Assembly: GCA_902608065.1 (NCBI GenBank)
Contig: CACLMO010000007.1
Span: forward strand, 1 to 29,175
Origin: an uncultured Pelagibacteraceae bacterium
GTDB taxonomy: Bacteria > Pseudomonadota > Alphaproteobacteria > Pelagibacterales > Pelagibacteraceae
Direction: 5' to 3'
Length of the DNA: 29,175 nucleotides
Shown piece after piece: positions 1 through 6,160 of the stretch. The notes below the pieces were generated by a model. The model did no database searches. It worked only from the letters and a program-made list of their open reading frames with translations, and was not told the origin of the DNA. A program made the translations under genes and the position numbers. How positions within the stretch are numbered: the first letter of the stretch is position 1; every line of letters starts with the position of its first letter.

Positions 1-1
1 T

Positions 2-307
2 AATCTAGATGAACTACATGGTATTGATTTTAAAAAAGGTTGTTATGTTGGCCAAGAAAATACTTCGAGAATTAAACTAAGAAATAAACTAAGAAGAAGA
101 ATTTTACCTATTAAAAAAATTTCTGGTGAAATCTTAGAAAATGACATTATTAAATACAAAAATAATGAGATTGGAAAAATAATGATTAATAAACCATATT
201 CTTTTGCTTTAATAAAAGTCGTAGATCCAGACCTAAATGAATTTAAGGATTCTGAACTAATGTGTGGTAGTTCAAAAGTGAAAATATTGAAACCCGAATG
301 GATATAG
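2..307 (+). CDS. ygfZ: YgfZ/GcvT-like folate-binding protein, 3' part
   Basis: This is the C-terminal 101 residues of a gene that enters from the left edge and ends at TAG 305-307. It carries the YgfZ signature KGCYVGQE (residues 12-19 of the visible part), which contains the conserved cysteine of this family. YgfZ proteins are relatives of the glycine-cleavage T protein that bind tetrahydrofolate and help assemble or repair iron-sulfur clusters. The short beta-barrel-like C-terminus after the motif fits the family. The start and N-terminal domain are outside the window. Its 3' end lies 3 bases from the 3' end of the tRNA-Leu gene on the other strand, so no separate terminator fits between them. 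The family call is confident; the exact role is known only from relatives. Confidence 0.85.
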   Translation, partial: NLDELHGIDFKKGCYVGQENTSRIKLRNKLRRRILPIKKISGEILENDIIKYKNNEIGKIMINKPYSFALIKVVDPDLNEFKDSELMCGSSKVKILKPEWI

Positions 308-310
308 CGA

Positions 311-396
311 TGGTGCGGCTAAAGAGACTCGAACTCTTACCGGGAAACCCCACTTGGCCCTCAACCAAGCCTGTCTACCAATTCCAGCATAGCCGC
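311..396 (-). tRNA. tRNA-Leu (anticodon GAG)
   Basis: Read on the minus strand, the 86-base gene has a 7-bp acceptor stem (GCGGCTA with TAGCCGC), discriminator A and an encoded CCA at 311-313. The anticodon stem CTTGG/CCAAG closes the loop TTGAGGG, which gives anticodon GAG. There is a long class II variable arm as expected for leucine, and a normal T arm (AAGAG, TTCGAGT, CTCTT). It should read CUU and CUC codons. Confidence 0.95.
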
Positions 397-407
397 CTTT
401 CTGCGTC

Positions 408-436
408 AGAATAAATGAATGACAATTTATCTTCAA
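408..436 (-). promoter_or_regulatory. candidate promoter of tRNA-Leu
   Basis: On the minus strand there is TTGAAG (431-436), a 17-bp spacer and TATTCT (408-413). This -10 box sits 11 bases before the tRNA 5' end, leaving room for a leader of a few bases. Each hexamer matches the sigma-70 consensus at only four of six places. It interleaves with the candidate nadA promoter on the other strand. Confidence 0.4.
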
Positions 437-447
437 GTTGATAGATT
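419..447 (+). promoter_or_regulatory. candidate sigma-70 promoter of nadA
   Basis: ATGACA (419-424, five of six consensus bases) is followed by exactly 17 bp and TAGATT (442-447). The nadA ATG is at 454, only 6 bases after the -10 box, so transcription would begin at or very near the A of the start codon and the message could be leaderless. No Shine-Dalgarno sequence is seen before nadA, which agrees with this. Confidence 0.45.
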
Positions 448-453
448 TTATTT

Positions 454-1452
454 ATGGAAATAACTAATCAAGAAATTAAAAAAGAAACCGATTTAATCTA
501 CAAAAAAGTTTCTAAAGTTATCCCTGAAGTAGAGTGGGCTTTTCATGCTCCTCTCATTCACAAAATAAATATGTTAAAAAAAGAGAAAAATGCTGTTGTG
601 TTAGCACATAATTATCAAACACCAGAAATCTTTCATGGCGTTGCCGATATAGCTGCTGACTCGCTTGCTCTAGCTGTAGAAGCAGAAAAAACAAATGCTG
701 ATATTATTGTTTTATGTGGTGTGCACTTTATGGCTGAAACAGCAAAATTAATGAATCCAAATAAAAAAGTTTTGTTGCCAGATATGGGAGCTGGATGTTC
801 ACTCGCATCATCAATTACTGGAAAAGATGTAAGAATGCTTAAAGAAAAATATCCTGGCGTGCCTGTTGTAACATATGTAAACACGTCAGCTGAAGTTAAA
901 GCAGAATCAGATATATGTTGTACGTCAGCTAACGCGGTTAGGGTTGTAGAATCTCTGGGGACAAATAAAGTTATATTTTTACCTGATCAATATATGGCAA
1001 AATACGTGCAAACAAAAACTAAAGTTCAAATTATATCTTGGATAGGAACTTGCATCGTGCATGAAAAATTTAGTGCACAAGAAATTAATGATATAAAAAA
1101 ACAAAATCCCGAAATCAAAGTTCTTACGCACCCGGAGTGCCCTCCGGAAGTAATTGCAGCTTCTGATTTTACTGGTTCAACTTCAGGGATGAGCAAATAT
1201 GTTAAAAATAATCAACCAAAAAAAGTAATGTTGGTTACTGAATGCTCAATGAGCGATAATGTTCAAGTTGATAATCCAAATGTACAGTTTATTAAACCAT
1301 GTAATTTATGTCCCTATATGAAAACTATTAGTTTACCAAAAATATTAGAATGTCTTGAAAAAGAAAATAATGAAATTCTTATACCTGAAGTAATTATAAA
1401 AAAAGCTCAAAGAGCAGTTGAACGCATGGTTGCAGTAGGTCGTAGTCATTAA
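454..1452 (+). CDS. nadA: quinolinate synthase NadA
   Basis: NadA condenses iminoaspartate with dihydroxyacetone phosphate to quinolinate, the first pyridine of de novo NAD synthesis, using a 4Fe-4S cluster. The 332 residues cover the family's usual length. The three expected cluster cysteines are visible: Cys88 in LCGVHFMAETAK, Cys200 in WIGTCIVHEKF and Cys286 in CNLCPYMK. The substrate-binding HNYQ (52-55), DMGAGCSLA (110-118) and GSTSGM (241-246) segments are present. It is followed after 3 bases by nadC, the next enzyme of the pathway, so the two are almost certainly cotranscribed. The gene for L-aspartate oxidase (nadB) or aspartate dehydrogenase, which would supply iminoaspartate, is not in this window. 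The ATG is preceded by a candidate promoter but by no ribosome binding site. Confidence 0.97.
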   Translation: MEITNQEIKKETDLIYKKVSKVIPEVEWAFHAPLIHKINMLKKEKNAVVLAHNYQTPEIFHGVADIAADSLALAVEAEKTNADIIVLCGVHFMAETAKLMNPNKKVLLPDMGAGCSLASSITGKDVRMLKEKYPGVPVVTYVNTSAEVKAESDICCTSANAVRVVESLGTNKVIFLPDQYMAKYVQTKTKVQIISWIGTCIVHEKFSAQEINDIKKQNPEIKVLTHPECPPEVIAASDFTGSTSGMSKYVKNNQPKKVMLVTECSMSDNVQVDNPNVQFIKPCNLCPYMKTISLPKILECLEKENNEILIPEVIIKKAQRAVERMVAVGRSH

Positions 1453-1455
1453 AAC

Positions 1456-2274
1456 GTGATAATAAAAAAAATTGTAAAACAAGCAATGTCAGAAGATCTA
1501 TACCCTTCTGGAGATATCACTACTCAACTCATCAAAAATAATAATAAAGTAAAAGCTAAAATTATTTCAAATGAAAACTGTATAGTTGGTGGACTAAATT
1601 TTGCAAAAGAAGCTTTTAAATATTCAGATAAAAAAATTATTTTTAAAGCAAAAACTAAAGATGGTAAAAAAATAAAAAGAGGAAAAATTATCGCTGCAAT
1701 ATATGGAAAACCTAAAGGAATTCTAAAAAGCGAAAGAGTAGCGCTTAATTTTTTAAGTCTTATCTCAGGAGTTGCAACAACAACAAAAAAATTTGTAGAT
1801 AAAGTTAAAGGTAAAAATTGTAAGATTTGTTGTACAAGAAAAACAACACCAAATTTTAGATCTATACAAAAATATGCTGTAAAACTTGGCGGTGGGACTA
1901 ATCATAGATTTAACTTAAGCGATGAAATTTTAATAAAAGATAATCATATTGCTATAGATGGAGATATTCGAAAATTAGTCAAAAGAGCTATAAAAAATAG
2001 AAAAGGGAAAAAAATCACAGTCGAGATAGACAATTTAAACCAGCTTAAAAAAATTATGGATTTAAAATTCAACAGAGTATTATTTGATAATATGAGTCTT
2101 AAAAATCTTAGAAAAGGGGTTAAACTGTCAAATAAACGTTATGAAACAGAAGCTTCAGGTGGAGTAAATCTTACTAATGTAAGAAAAATTGCTGCAACTG
2201 GAGTTGCAAGAATTTCTATTGGACAAATTACTCACAGTGCTCCAGCTACAGATTTTCAACTAACTTTTTATTGA
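1456..2274 (+). CDS. nadC: nicotinate-nucleotide pyrophosphorylase (carboxylating) NadC
   Basis: NadC converts quinolinate and phosphoribosyl pyrophosphate to nicotinate mononucleotide, CO2 and pyrophosphate. The 272-residue protein shows the family landmarks in order: GDITTQL near the N-terminus, SERVALNFLSLISGVAT (about 92-108), CCTRKTTP with the conserved Arg-Lys, the KLGGGTNHR phosphate-binding region, IKDNHI, VEIDN and, near the C-terminus, EASGGV and SIGQITHSAPATDF. The start is GTG at 1456, 3 bases after the nadA stop; no ribosome binding site is visible, so translation is probably coupled to nadA. Its last 7 bases overlap the 3' end of the gene on the opposite strand, so transcripts from the two sides must run into each other. 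Confidence 0.96.
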   Translation: MIIKKIVKQAMSEDLYPSGDITTQLIKNNNKVKAKIISNENCIVGGLNFAKEAFKYSDKKIIFKAKTKDGKKIKRGKIIAAIYGKPKGILKSERVALNFLSLISGVATTTKKFVDKVKGKNCKICCTRKTTPNFRSIQKYAVKLGGGTNHRFNLSDEILIKDNHIAIDGDIRKLVKRAIKNRKGKKITVEIDNLNQLKKIMDLKFNRVLFDNMSLKNLRKGVKLSNKRYETEASGGVNLTNVRKIAATGVARISIGQITHSAPATDFQLTFY

Positions 2275-2990
2275 AATGGACACTCTTGTTCCATTTTTTT
2301 AGGTAATTTCATTCTTGTATAAAAATTTATATTTCTTTCAGCATAATTGCTGTCTAAAGAATTTAAAATTTCGTCAAGTATAGAAATGTTAGAGTCAAAA
2401 AAAACTTGACGTGAAGATATTTCCATTAATTTAAATGGAGTATTTAAAATCACATATTGATTTTTGCTTATATCTCTATGTCTTAAGTCCTTTAATTCTT
2501 CGAAGTTTTCACTTAAGTGTCCTAAGTTGGTTTGTACCTCTAAAATATAACCTACACGACCTTTCCAAATAGCAAAATCATATGATCTTTCGTTTGGAAA
2601 TAATGCTTCAGTTATAATATGTACATGATCTTCCAGCATTTCATTAAATGGAAAATCTTTTATGCATCTACCTACGTTTTTAAACCATTGTCGATGAGGT
2701 GTTTTACCTGCATCACCAATTTTACCAGTCATTCTTTTAGATGACCAGCTGGAATGAAAACAAAAAGGTTGTTTTCTATCTAATAACTTCTCAAAAAGTT
2801 TCAAAGCAAATTTTCGATTTGAAATAGCATCAGTTGAGCATTTTAATCTTTCAATTAAACTTTTGTGCGCCTCAACCCTAGTTGAGTTAAAAGCAGCTAC
2901 ATCTTTCTCAAAGGAATCTTCTCTCATTTCTACTGTTACTTCAAAATCATTTTTTTGAAGGTTGTTAGAATTAACCTTTATTACATTCAT
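2268..2990 (-). CDS. unknown 240-residue protein, possible PD-(D/E)XK-type nuclease fold
   Basis: I do not recognise a named family. The 240-residue protein has no signal peptide or membrane segment. The N-terminal ~70 residues look helical; the middle is richer in W, H, C, G and R than the lysine/asparagine-rich neighbours. Residues 135-153 (RSYDFAIWKGRVGYILEVQ) read as strand, turn, strand with Asp138, Glu151 and Gln153, followed by a helix. An Asp...Glu-x-Gln arrangement is an accepted variant of the PD-(D/E)XK nuclease site, as in BglII-type enzymes, but this is pattern inference only; no methyltransferase is adjacent. It ends inside nadC (7-bp overlap) and is monocistronic. The ATG is preceded by a perfect AAGGAGG with 9-base spacing, exceptional for this window. 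A gained accessory gene is plausible. Confidence 0.75.
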   Translation of the reverse strand: MNVIKVNSNNLQKNDFEVTVEMREDSFEKDVAAFNSTRVEAHKSLIERLKCSTDAISNRKFALKLFEKLLDRKQPFCFHSSWSSKRMTGKIGDAGKTPHRQWFKNVGRCIKDFPFNEMLEDHVHIITEALFPNERSYDFAIWKGRVGYILEVQTNLGHLSENFEELKDLRHRDISKNQYVILNTPFKLMEISSRQVFFDSNISILDEILNSLDSNYAERNINFYTRMKLPKKMEQECPFQ

Positions 2991-2999
2991 TTTTTGTTT

Positions 3000-3006
3000 C
3001 CTCCTT
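3000..3006 (-). promoter_or_regulatory. strong Shine-Dalgarno sequence AAGGAGG
   Basis: The minus strand reads AAGGAGG, fully complementary to the 16S rRNA tail, ending 9 bases before the ATG at 2988-2990. Most other starts in the window have no ribosome binding site or a weak one, so this site stands out and fixes the start of the 240-residue gene. Confidence 0.8.
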
Positions 3007-3153
3007 TCTTAAATATATATAAGGAGAAAAAAAAAAATTTACAAACTATAAATGTGATTTTTTTAAAAAGACATCCCCCGGCGCCATTCAATGCCATTCT
3101 AACATGGAAAAAAATTTTTGCAATTATAACATTTATTAATTTAAAAAAAAGTT

Positions 3154-3329
3154 ACAACTCTTAAAAGAAAAAAAATTTTTTTTAGAATTATATTTTTTTT
3201 AAACAACTCTTAATAGAGATATCGGAGATATCTGAGATATCTGAGATATATTTATCAACTTTAAATTGATGATATCTAAATTTATTTACAACTTGAAATT
3301 ACTTTTTTATTACTACTCTTAATAGAAAT
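3154..3329. repeat. three dispersed copies of an 18-bp direct repeat
   Basis: Copies lie at 3154-3171, 3203-3220 and 3312-3329 with consensus ACWACTCTTAAWAGARAW. The last copy contains the stop codon of the DUF2805 gene (minus-strand TAA at 3319-3321), so the other two look like degenerate duplications of that gene end. The role is unknown. Confidence 0.75.
3216..3251. repeat. four tandem copies of a 9-bp unit GAGATATCK
   Basis: The units are GAGATATCG (3216-3224), GAGATATCT (3225-3233), GAGATATCT (3234-3242) and GAGATATAT (3243-3251). Three of them contain the palindrome GATATC, and the junctions form AGATATCT. A further GATATC at 3271-3276 belongs to an imperfect stem (AGATAT 3244-3249 and ATCAA 3254-3258 pairing with TTGAT 3266-3270 and ATATCT 3272-3277, loop of 7). 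Confidence 0.9.
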
Positions 3330-3525
3330 GTTTAGATTTAAATAGTTTTCTGTGCTTAGTTATTCTTCCCCTCACTCTTTTTCTCCATAAAAGGTAGCTT
3401 TTTTTTTTAAGATTTGTTCTCATAATTTTAATAATCTCTTTTTCGCTTAAACCTGTCTTCTTTTTTATTTCTTCAAAAGATATTCTATCAGCCCAAGCCA
3501 TTCCTATTACGTCCTCGTTTGACAT
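3319..3525 (-). CDS. small DUF2805 / TIGR03643 family protein
   Basis: This 68-residue basic protein has no known function. It matches my memory of the DUF2805 (TIGR03643) family: an acidic start, then MAWADRISFEEIKKKTGLSE (residues 9-28), EKEIIKIMR, and the family's LWRKRVRGRITKH (56-61 region). The middle reads like a small helix-turn-helix (FEEIKKKTGLSEKEIIKIM), so nucleic-acid binding is a guess. It starts at ATG 3523-3525, 4 bases after the ppdK stop, and is the last gene of the S49 peptidase-glyQ-glyS-ppdK operon. Its stop codon lies inside one copy of the 18-bp repeat. Confidence 0.85.
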   Translation of the reverse strand: MSNEDVIGMAWADRISFEEIKKKTGLSEKEIIKIMRTNLKKKSYLLWRKRVRGRITKHRKLFKSKHFY

Positions 3526-3529
3526 GAAA

Positions 3530-6160
3530 TTATTTCTTTTTCTTTAAATAAGCTTGAGCGGCAGCTAAACGAGCTATTGGAACTCTGTAAGGAGAGCAAG
3601 AAACATAATTTAATTTAGCCTTTTCACAAAATTCAATACTTGATGGGTCACCACCATGTTCTCCACAAATACCTAGTTTAAGTGTTTTCTTTTCTAAACG
3701 TCCTCTTTCAGAGGCCATTTTAATTAGCTCACCCACTCCTCTTTCGTCAATACTAACAAAAGGATCTTTATTAAAAATTTTATTTTCAACATAATCATTA
3801 AGAAATTTTCCTGAATCATCTCTACTTATGCCAAAAGTAGTTTGGGTCAAATCATTTGTTCCAAAACTAAAAAAATCTGCATATTTTGCTATATCCTTAG
3901 CTCTTATTGCAGCACGAGGAAGTTCTATCATGGTACCTACGTAATATTTTATTTTCATAGAATATTTTTTCTGAATTTCAGCAGCTGTTTTATCAACCAA
4001 TTTTTTTAGTATTTTGATTTCTACCGCAGTAGAAACTAAAGGTATCATTATTTCAGGTATAACTGATTTTATCTTTTTATTTTTACATTCGACCAAAGCT
4101 TCAAAAATTGCTGTGCATTGCATCTGGTATATTTCGGGATAAGATATACCTAATCTACATCCTCTATGTCCTAACATTGGATTTTGTTCATGAAGCTCAA
4201 CTATTCTGGATTTAATATCATTATTAGACATATTTAATTCTCTTGCAACATCAGCAATATCCTTTTCGGTTTTAGGTAAAAATTCATGTAAAGGAGGATC
4301 AAGTAATCTCACAGTAACAGGCAAACCATTCATAATTTTAAAAATTTCAAAAAAATCATTTTTTTGATAAGGAAGTAATTTTATCAGAGCAGATTTTCTG
4401 TCGTCTAATGTTTTAGAAAGAATCATTTGTCTAACTGAAACAATTCTTTTTTCATCGAAAAACATGTGTTCTGTTCTACACAAACCTATACCTTCTGCTC
4501 CAAAATCTCTTGCTACTTTGGTATCTGCTGGAGTTTCTGAGTTAGTTCTCACTTTAAGCTTTCTAAATTTGTCAGCCCAATTCATTACCTTGGAAAAATC
4601 ACCAGAGATATCAGGTTTAACTGTTGGAACTTTACCAAGCATAACTTTTCCATTTCCTCCATCTATGGTAATAACTTCACCTTCTTTAATTTTATGATCT
4701 CCTGATTTAAATTCTTTTTTTTCATAATCAATTTTAATTTCACTTGATCCTGAAACACAAGGTTTTCCCATACCTCTAGCAACTACAGCAGCATGGCTAG
4801 TCATTCCTCCTCTTGCAGTAAGAATACCTTTGGCTGCATGCATTCCATTTATATCTTCTGGTGAAGTTTCAACTCTCACTAATATTGTATCTTGCATCTG
4901 CTCCTTTAATTTTTCTGCCTCATCAGCTGAAAAAGTTACTTTACCACTTGCTGCTCCTGGAGATGCAGGAAGTCCGGTTGCGATTATTTTTTTTTCAGCT
5001 TTTTCATCTAATGTGGGATGTAACAAGGTATCAAGTGTATTTGGGTCGATCCTTAAAACTGCTTCTTTGTTTGAAATCAATTTTTCCTGAACCATGTCAG
5101 TTGCAATTTTAATCGCAGCTTTAGCTGTTCTTTTTCCTGATCTTGTTTGTAACATCCATAACTTATTATTTTCAACAGTAAATTCAATATCTTGCATATC
5201 TTTGTATTTTTTTTCTAATTTAATAAAAATTTTTTTTAGTTGCTGGTAAATTTTGTTCATAGATTTATTCATAGAAAGTAAATTTTCAGGAGTTCTTGTT
5301 CCTGCTACAACATCTTCACCTTGAGCATTAATTAAATATTCTCCAAAAATTTCCTTTTTTCCAGTAGATGGATTTCTTGTAAAAGCAACACCAGTAGCAC
5401 AGTCATTTCCCATATTACCAAATACCATAGCTTGCACATTAACTGCTGTACCCCAATGATCAGGTATGTAATTAATTTTTCTATAAGTTTTTGCTCTTCT
5501 GCTATTCCAAGATAAAAAAACTGCAGATATTGAGCCCCATAATTGTTCATTCACATCTTGTGGAAAATTTTTTTTTGTTTTTACTTTAACTACGTCTTTA
5601 AAATTTTCTATCAGACCATCCCAATCCTCTTCTTCAAGCTCAGTGTCCTGTATTACCCCTTTGGTTAATTTATAATTTTCAATTAATTCTTCAAAAAAAT
5701 GAGATTCAATTCCAAGCACAACATTTCCATACATTTGGATAAGTCTTCTATAACTATCTTTTGCAAATCGCCCGTTGCCAGTTTTTTTTTTGAGCCCTAT
5801 AACAGTTTTATCGTTTAATCCTAAATTTAAAATTGTATCCATCATACCAGGCATAGATACTCTTGAACCTGATCTTACAGAAACTAGTAATGGATTAGTT
5901 AAATCTCCAAATTTCTTTTTAGAAATTTTTTCAATAACACTAATTTCTTTTTTAACTTGTTGAATAATCTTTTTTGGAATTTTTTTATTATTTTCATAAA
6001 AGTATTCACATACTTTAGTTGATATTGTAAAACCTGGCGGAACAGGCAAGCCCAATTTAGCCATTTCTGCTAAATTTGCTCCCTTGCCTCCAAGAATCTC
6101 TTTGGAATTTACACCCTTTTTAATACCTTGATTACTAAATCTAAAAATTAATTTATCCAA
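3530..6160 (-). CDS. ppdK: pyruvate, phosphate dikinase
   Basis: PPDK interconverts pyruvate, ATP and phosphate with phosphoenolpyruvate, AMP and pyrophosphate, linking glycolysis and gluconeogenesis. The 876 residues span the full three-domain enzyme: an N-terminal ATP-grasp domain (GGKGANLAEMAKLGLPVPPG, 24-43; SVRSGS, 94-99), a swivelling phosphohistidine domain with catalytic His456 in GGMTSHAAVVARGMG, and a C-terminal PEP/pyruvate barrel with CRTEH (561-565), FGTNDLTQTT (766-775) and Cys832 in GICGEHGGDP. The start is TTG at 6158-6160, directly abutting the glyS stop; AGAAGG on the minus strand 7 bases upstream supports it, and there is no nearby ATG in a suitable place. It is cotranscribed with glyQS. 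In a genome of this type it may take over from, or run against, pyruvate kinase. Confidence 0.97.
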   Translation of the reverse strand: MDKLIFRFSNQGIKKGVNSKEILGGKGANLAEMAKLGLPVPPGFTISTKVCEYFYENNKKIPKKIIQQVKKEISVIEKISKKKFGDLTNPLLVSVRSGSRVSMPGMMDTILNLGLNDKTVIGLKKKTGNGRFAKDSYRRLIQMYGNVVLGIESHFFEELIENYKLTKGVIQDTELEEEDWDGLIENFKDVVKVKTKKNFPQDVNEQLWGSISAVFLSWNSRRAKTYRKINYIPDHWGTAVNVQAMVFGNMGNDCATGVAFTRNPSTGKKEIFGEYLINAQGEDVVAGTRTPENLLSMNKSMNKIYQQLKKIFIKLEKKYKDMQDIEFTVENNKLWMLQTRSGKRTAKAAIKIATDMVQEKLISNKEAVLRIDPNTLDTLLHPTLDEKAEKKIIATGLPASPGAASGKVTFSADEAEKLKEQMQDTILVRVETSPEDINGMHAAKGILTARGGMTSHAAVVARGMGKPCVSGSSEIKIDYEKKEFKSGDHKIKEGEVITIDGGNGKVMLGKVPTVKPDISGDFSKVMNWADKFRKLKVRTNSETPADTKVARDFGAEGIGLCRTEHMFFDEKRIVSVRQMILSKTLDDRKSALIKLLPYQKNDFFEIFKIMNGLPVTVRLLDPPLHEFLPKTEKDIADVARELNMSNNDIKSRIVELHEQNPMLGHRGCRLGISYPEIYQMQCTAIFEALVECKNKKIKSVIPEIMIPLVSTAVEIKILKKLVDKTAAEIQKKYSMKIKYYVGTMIELPRAAIRAKDIAKYADFFSFGTNDLTQTTFGISRDDSGKFLNDYVENKIFNKDPFVSIDERGVGELIKMASERGRLEKKTLKLGICGEHGGDPSSIEFCEKAKLNYVSCSPYRVPIARLAAAQAYLKKKK

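Larger units (their letters stand above)
2991..3318. other. 328-bp non-coding gap with GC island and short repeats
   Basis: This is the only gap over 300 bases. It is built of A and T runs interrupted by a GC-rich island at 3071-3107 (20 of 37 bases G or C), three 18-base direct repeats and a tandem array of a 9-base unit. It must hold the promoter and leader of the minus-strand 240-residue gene and the 3' end of the operon that finishes with the DUF2805 gene. A TATAGT at about 3046-3051 on the minus strand is a possible -10 box, without a convincing -35. I found no tRNA, known riboswitch or convincing intrinsic terminator. Confidence 0.6.

Noticed and set aside
3071..3107. Known riboswitch (SAM-type or glycine) in the GC-rich island
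   Set aside because: The stretch is too short and shows no motif I can match to a described riboswitch; the downstream gene is of unknown function.
2955..3164. Small plus-strand open frame across the start of the orphan gene
   Set aside because: It overlaps the strong ribosome binding site and start of the minus-strand gene and its product is low-complexity, with no motif or start signal.
3244..3277. Intrinsic terminator for the DUF2805 operon
   Set aside because: The imperfect stem is almost entirely A-T pairs with a bulge and is not followed by a clean T run on the minus strand.
4464..5112. Plus-strand open frames inside ppdK
   Set aside because: They are shadows of the conserved ppdK coding frame on the other strand.
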